A stretch of 64,000 nucleotides of DNA from Segatella copri (lineage in GTDB: Bacteria; Bacteroidota; Bacteroidia; Bacteroidales; Bacteroidaceae), in assembly GCF_009495355.1 (NCBI RefSeq), contig NZ_VZAD01000097.1, positions 19,923-83,922 on the forward strand. Direction: 5' to 3'. How positions within the stretch are numbered: position 1 is the stretch's first letter; every line of letters begins with the position of its first letter. Below, piece after piece: positions 60,013 to 64,000 of this stretch. Below the pieces are notes generated by a model that saw only the letters and a list, made by a program, of their open reading frames with translations, was not told the DNA's origin and made no database searches. Position numbers and translations under genes: made by a program.

Positions 60013-60831
60013 TTAGTAAGATTCTTCGGCAGAAGGATAGCCTCCTGTCTTCACTGCATCGACATACGATTGTACCCCCTTGGTCATCTCCTCACCCACA
60101 TGGGCGAAGTGGCGCAAGAACTTTGGCTTGAAACCTTTAGTCATTCCTAAGGCGTCGGCATAAACCAATACCTGTCCGTCGCAACCAGCGCCTGCACCGA
60201 TACCTATGGTTACAGCCTTTACCTGGCGTGTCACCTCGGCAGCCAACTTGGCTGGCACTTTCTCCAAAACGATGGCAAAGCAGCCAGCTTTGTCGAGGGC
60301 GATAGCGTCGCTGATCAACTTCTCAGCCTCGGCTTCCTCCTTGGCACGGATGCCATAACCGCCAAACTTGTTGACGCTCTGTGGGGTGAGTCCCAAGTGT
60401 CCGTGTACAGGAATACCTGCATCGATGAGCGACTTCACGGTGTCGATGATTTCGATACCACCTTCCAACTTCAGTGCGTCCACACCCGTCTCCTTCATCA
60501 TTCGGCAGGCATTGCGCAGCGCCTCCTCGCGGCTTATCTGATAACTGCCAAAGGGCATGTCGCATACCACGAGAGCATGGTTGACGGCACGTGCCACACT
60601 GCGGGCATGATAGATCATCTCGTCTACGCTGATGGGCAGTGTATTGGCGTTGCCTGCCATGACGTTAGAGGCAGAGTCGCCTATCAATATGCTGTCGATT
60701 CCTGCTGAATCGATAATGCCTGCGGTAGTAAAATCGTAAGCGGTAAGCATAGTAACTTTCTCGCCAGCCTGCTTCATTTCAGCAAAGGTCTTGGTGGTGA
60801 TTTTCTTCTTGTCAGTCGATAAATATCCCAT
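60013..60831 (-). CDS. panB: 3-methyl-2-oxobutanoate hydroxymethyltransferase
   Basis: Ketopantoate synthesis from alpha-ketoisovalerate and methylene-THF, first step to pantothenate. 272 residues from MGYLSTDKKK (ATG 60831); the in-frame ATG at 60861 lies inside the promoter. Family marks: KVTMLTAYDFTTAGIIDSAGID, ILIGDSASNVMAGNANTLP, DMPFGSY, LEGG, PVHGHLGLTPQSVNKFGGY, GIGAGAGCDGQVLVYADALG and PKFLRHFA. Full length. Confidence 0.96.
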   Translation of the reverse strand: MGYLSTDKKKITTKTFAEMKQAGEKVTMLTAYDFTTAGIIDSAGIDSILIGDSASNVMAGNANTLPISVDEMIYHARSVARAVNHALVVCDMPFGSYQISREEALRNACRMMKETGVDALKLEGGIEIIDTVKSLIDAGIPVHGHLGLTPQSVNKFGGYGIRAKEEAEAEKLISDAIALDKAGCFAIVLEKVPAKLAAEVTRQVKAVTIGIGAGAGCDGQVLVYADALGMTKGFKPKFLRHFAHVGEEMTKGVQSYVDAVKTGGYPSAEESY

Positions 60832-60858
60832 TTTTTTGTCTGTTTTTGAAATCAAGTG

Positions 60859-60890
60859 CAAAGTTACAGCTATTTAGGCACACTACAAAG
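60859..60890 (-). promoter_or_regulatory. panB promoter
   Basis: Minus-strand TAACTTTG (plus 60859-60866) and TTTG (plus 60886-60889), 19-base spacer. It lies directly after the HAD gene stop. Confidence 0.65.
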
Positions 60891-60906
60891 AAAAAAGCCT
60901 TTTTTT

Positions 60907-61596
60907 TCACTTTTTGCCCCTCTCGTCTACCACCTTGCACAGGTCTTCATAGCCAAAGTCCTGATAATCATCGATCACATAATCGGAAAATGGAGCGATG
61001 GCTTCACGCGAATTGGTGGTGGCAAGTCCAAGGGTGAATGCGCCCGATGCCCTCACGGCACGCAGTCCGTTGAAACTGTCTTCCAGTCCTACACACTCCT
61101 CTGGCTTCGCACCAAAGCAGGCAGCACCCTTGAGGTAACAGTCGGGATCGGGCTTGCTGCGGGCAAAGTCCTCGCTGGTAAGCACACGATCGAAGTAAGA
61201 CTCCAACTCTGGATGCTGCTCGTACACGCTGCGCATCTTTGCCATGTTACTGCTGGTCACCACGGCACATTTCACGCCATGCTCTCGCAGATCGGCAACA
61301 AAGGCTTCGAAGCCCACGATATAGTCGTACTTCATGTGCAGTTCAAACTCATCGAGCCTACGGGTAATACGGGCTTGCTCTGCTTCTACGCCCTGATAGT
61401 CTGCCACATGGGCGAAGACGGCATCATCGGAAAAATATTTATCGTAGATTTGCACCAGCGTCTGTCCCTTGATGCGAAGGGCGAAGTCGGGCAACTCTGG
61501 ATGATATTCCTTACCTATCATTCCCCAGAATACGGAGTACTGGGTCTCTGTATCGAGCACCACTCCGTCGAGATCAAATAATGCTGCTTTTATCAT
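60907..61596 (-). CDS. HAD-superfamily hydrolase, beta-phosphoglucomutase-like
   Basis: 229 residues. Motif I DLDGVVLDTE with the nucleophilic Asp, motif II VVTSSN, motif III Lys around SEDFARSKPDPDCYLKGA, motif IV VGLEDSFNGLRA. A helical cap domain lies between motifs I and II. Members include sugar-phosphate phosphatases and beta-phosphoglucomutase; sequence alone does not separate these. 65 bases downstream of lysO on the same strand. Confidence 0.9.
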   Translation of the reverse strand: MIKAALFDLDGVVLDTETQYSVFWGMIGKEYHPELPDFALRIKGQTLVQIYDKYFSDDAVFAHVADYQGVEAEQARITRRLDEFELHMKYDYIVGFEAFVADLREHGVKCAVVTSSNMAKMRSVYEQHPELESYFDRVLTSEDFARSKPDPDCYLKGAACFGAKPEECVGLEDSFNGLRAVRASGAFTLGLATTNSREAIAPFSDYVIDDYQDFGYEDLCKVVDERGKK

Positions 61597-61661
61597 GTTT
61601 CTTATATAAATTGTTCTTACTTAACTTCTTTAACTTCCCCATTTGCGCAAATTCTTTTAAT

Positions 61662-62660
61662 TTAAACCATACACCACCAGCTGACGAGGAAGGGCACGGT
61701 GAAGTCGACCACAAAACCATGATAGATGCTCAGAGCGATATAGCGCTGACCCACGGTCTGCGAGAGAATGGGCAAGGTGGTGTCCATCGTGGTGGCTCCT
61801 CCTGCAGAAATAGGTGCCAGCGGACCAAACCAACGGGCCATCAGCGGAGCACCCAACAGGGTAAGCATCTCGCGTATGATGTTAGCCAAGAGGGCTATGG
61901 TTCCCAATTCGGCACCACGATATTCGGTGATGAAGATACTCGACAGCGAATAATAGGCGAAGCCACTGTTTATCGCCATGCAGTCGGACAGGGTGCGGTG
62001 AAGCACTGTCCATATCAGCAACGCTCCCAACCACGAGCCTATTATCGTGACAACAGGCAACAATGCCATGCGAGGACTCAACGAACGAACCTCCTTCTTC
62101 ATTTCTGGATTCAGTCCGATGCCCAATCCCACGAAGAGCAGCAAGCCACAGAGTGCCACAAAACTCACGTCTCCATCAAGAAGCCATGAAGGCACCATCT
62201 TCTCTATTCCGCCCAGCAAGCCTATGACGAAGAATCCCACCACAATGAGACTTCCCTTCATCACCTTCAGCCCACGGATGAGAGAAGATCCTTGCAAGCC
62301 TTCTTTCTCGGCAGGATTCCCTTCTTTCTCGGCAGAAGTTTCATACTTCGCATTCTCCTGCACGGTATTGTTCTTCGAAACTCTCCAAAGCATCCAGGCT
62401 AAGACACAACAGCCCAAGGTGGCAGCCGAAGAGAGCAACAAAGCCTCTACACCAAGCGTGGGCAGAGAGCGGACAATCATCTCGTTGCTTCCCACCTCAA
62501 TGCCCAACAGGAAGAGCAACAGCCAGACGAGCCAGGTGACGATTCTGCCCTGCCATCGCGCAGCCACATCGGTGAGTGAGATGCGTGCTCCTGTCGACAG
62601 CTTGCGACAGAGAACTCCCGACAGGATTCCCCAAAAGATAAACAGGATGACTATAAACAT
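61662..62660 (-). CDS. lysO: LysO-type lysine exporter (DUF340 family)
   Basis: 332-residue inner-membrane protein with about eight hydrophobic segments. The N-terminal half (FIVILFIFWGILSGVLCRK; IVTWLVWLLLFLLGIEVGSN) and C-terminal half (GVLL-type LLFVGLGIGLNPEMKK; ALLPVVTIIGSWLGALL; FAYYSLSSIFITEYRGAELGTIALLANIIREMLTLL) match the LysO/YbjE family. The loop between halves has a short duplicated AEKEG unit with an underlying nucleotide repeat (near 62304-62340). 15 bases after the NUDIX gene, co-transcribed. Confidence 0.88.
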   Translation of the reverse strand: MFIVILFIFWGILSGVLCRKLSTGARISLTDVAARWQGRIVTWLVWLLLFLLGIEVGSNEMIVRSLPTLGVEALLLSSAATLGCCVLAWMLWRVSKNNTVQENAKYETSAEKEGNPAEKEGLQGSSLIRGLKVMKGSLIVVGFFVIGLLGGIEKMVPSWLLDGDVSFVALCGLLLFVGLGIGLNPEMKKEVRSLSPRMALLPVVTIIGSWLGALLIWTVLHRTLSDCMAINSGFAYYSLSSIFITEYRGAELGTIALLANIIREMLTLLGAPLMARWFGPLAPISAGGATTMDTTLPILSQTVGQRYIALSIYHGFVVDFTVPFLVSWWCMV

Positions 62661-62675
62661 AACTTCTCGACAGCC

Positions 62676-63224
62676 TTATTGATTAAGGGCAAAATACTTC
62701 CACAAAGGGGCTGCCATCAAACTCTGCCAAACCTCGCCTTTCTGCAACATATCTTCCACTTCCTGGCGTGTAAAGATGCGCACCTGCACATCCTCACCCT
62801 CATCTAAGTGCTGTTCACTCAACAGTTCAACGTCTGTCGCCAAAAAGCAGTGAGTCAGATTGGTATGCGTGCTTGGGTTGGCAGAAATAGTCATCCATTC
62901 CTGCCAGTTTCCACCACCAAATCCTGTCTCCTCCATCAACTCTCTTCTGGCAGCAGCCATAGGCTCCTCACCTTTCTCTATAACGCCCGCACACAACTCG
63001 TTCACCGTCTTGCCCAAGGCATAACGGTACTGGCGCACAAAAACAAACTTACCTTCCTTCGTGATGGCTATTGTGTTCACCCAGTCGGGGTATTCCAACA
63101 CATAATACTCGTCAATGACAGCCCCTGTTGGCAACTCCACCTTGTCAACCCTTGCCGTGAGCCAGGGCTTCTCTATCAGATAGCGTTGCGAGAGCGTCTT
63201 CCATTTCATATCGTTATTTTCCAT
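62676..63224 (-). CDS. NUDIX hydrolase (ADP-ribose pyrophosphatase-like)
   Basis: 182 residues from MENNDMKWKT (ATG 63224). A longer frame to 63296 is rejected because a TAATTTTG promoter box lies at plus 63243-63250, giving a leader of about 12 bases. Nudix box GVIEKGEEPMAAARRELMEETGF intact. The preceding FVRQYRYALGKTVNELCAGVIEKGE and following ANPSTHTNLTHCFLA are typical of ADP-sugar pyrophosphatases. Upstream of lysO. Confidence 0.88.
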   Translation of the reverse strand: MENNDMKWKTLSQRYLIEKPWLTARVDKVELPTGAVIDEYYVLEYPDWVNTIAITKEGKFVFVRQYRYALGKTVNELCAGVIEKGEEPMAAARRELMEETGFGGGNWQEWMTISANPSTHTNLTHCFLATDVELLSEQHLDEGEDVQVRIFTRQEVEDMLQKGEVWQSLMAAPLWKYFALNQ

Positions 63225-63382
63225 CTTTCTCATTTTTGGCTGCAAAATTACTAAAATTCTTTCGGATAATCTTATGATAGGTGCAAAAACCGTCATCTTT
63301 GTTTGTCTATTTTACTCACATATTACTCACAAAACACTTGAAAAGCATGAAAATTTAGGCTCACCCGATAAACCAGGGGGGA

Positions 63383-64000
63383 TTAAGCATATAGCTTTGT
63401 AAGTCTGAAAAGAAAGAACTTTATATCCGTTACTCCCCTTAAAGCAGCTCTAAACGCCTTAATTTTAGCATTGAATGACTCTGCAAAAGCATTAGTTGCC
63501 CTGTTGACAAAGAAGTTCAAGACTTCATCATAATGCTCGTAAAGCGTGGCGGCAATAACATTGAAACTCTTAAAACCAGAGTCGTCCACTTTGTTATACC
63601 AGCGTGCAAGCGAGAGTCTAGCTGCATCTTTGACGGTATTCTTGGAAAATATCATTCTTAATGAATGTGTAAGCGAATAGGCTTCTTTAAGGTCAGGATA
63701 CGTTTCAAATAGTACCTCAGCTCTTTGTCTCTGACTTTCTGTCCATTTGTCGGCAGATTTGAAAAGCAGATATCTGCTGCGAGCCAACAACTGCTTGTGG
63801 GTGTCACCATTTGCAAGCACAATTGGAGTGTATGCTTCACCCAAACATTTGGCCTCTTCCCTGGCGTCCGTGTCTGCTTGAATGGCATCCCATCTATGCG
63901 CGATGCGCATCTCCTGCAAGGCATCACATGCAAGTTTCTGTATATGAAAGCGGTCTATGGTACGCATTGCATTCGGGAAACAGCGTCTGGCTATAAGTCG
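63383..64000 (-). mobile_element. partial insertion sequence with ISL3-like transposase (C-terminal part)
   Basis: Open frame entering from the right edge and ending at 63383. Visible: DRFHIQKLACDALQEMR (the D-x-FH region of ISL3/ISAon1-type DDE transposases), a long helical region, and the C-terminal NRATNAFAESFNAKIKAFRAALRGVTDIKFFLFRL with the conserved glutamate in AESFN. The N-terminal part lies outside the window. The end of the element is probably near 63358, where ggctcacccgataaacc begins; this terminal sequence is inferred and its partner cannot be seen. Confidence 0.8.

Noticed and set aside
1..64000. rRNA, tRNA, prophage or integrative element
   Set aside because: No tRNA- or rRNA-like stretch, integrase, phage structural genes or conjugation genes were recognised; the only mobile gene is the partial transposase at the right edge.

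Overview
The window reads as a chromosomal segment of a gut-type Bacteroidota, most likely a Prevotellaceae member (Prevotella/Segatella; inference). Support: intergenic regions repeatedly carry the Bacteroidota promoter form TTG/TTTG, 19-20 nt, TAnnTTTG; Shine-Dalgarno sequences are not evident; and the gene set includes a short primary sigma factor, PPi-dependent phosphofructokinase, an HU-HIG protein, membrane-anchored AraC regulators, YgiQ and LysO. No rRNA, tRNA, CRISPR array or prophage was seen. One partial insertion sequence lies at the right edge.

Layout. 1-4 kb: start of a capsule/EPS export gene, then hisG-hisD-hisC on the minus strand, with a large palindromic repeat between hisG and hisD. 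4-11.5 kb: lytic transglycosylase lipoprotein, ygiQ, a large amidase/golvesin protein, an acyltransferase and small unknowns. 11.7-18 kb: PPi-PFK, a GH25 muramidase, prmA, an aromatic-rich secreted protein and an OmpP1/FadL-like porin. 18-24.4 kb: HU-HIG DNA-binding gene with an unusual tandem-repeat leader, an alpha/beta hydrolase flanked by pieces of the palindromic repeat, a PL9-like pectate lyase and a secreted esterase. 24.7-33.3 kb: SulP transporter, YhcH-like protein, tagaturonate reductase, an SDR (probable fructuronate reductase), a TerB/J-domain protein, a MaoC hydratase and UDP-glucose dehydrogenase. 33.5-44.5 kb: addB-addA recombination nuclease, outer-membrane protein, rpoD and a GH25 protein with MORN repeats. 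45-54 kb: two AraC regulators whose 3' ends overlap, tilS, kdsB, recQ, a third AraC-type regulator, dipeptidyl peptidase 3 and a NUDIX hydrolase. 54-64 kb: an array of GATACA motifs, DNA alkylation repair protein, ispE, a beta-galactosidase remnant, nitroreductase, GH28 polygalacturonase, MFS transporter, panB, a HAD phosphatase, lysO, a NUDIX hydrolase and a partial ISL3-like transposase.

Functional themes. Pectin/galacturonate use is spread over the window: PL9-like lyase, esterase, UxaB, SDR, YhcH-like protein and GH28. The rest is mostly housekeeping: histidine, isoprenoid, pantothenate and Kdo synthesis, DNA repair and cell-wall remodelling.

The most unusual signals are non-coding: (i) fourteen GATACA/TGTATC words in about 240 bp near 54.0-54.3 kb, five of them exactly 10 bp apart; (ii) four near-palindromic 21-bp repeats in the predicted 5' leader of the HU-HIG gene; (iii) a family of roughly 210-225-bp nested palindromes, one copy of which looks split around a hydrolase gene; (iv) an orphan terminator that may end a small RNA near 44.7 kb; (v) decayed C-terminal fragments of a nitroreductase and a GH2 beta-galactosidase.
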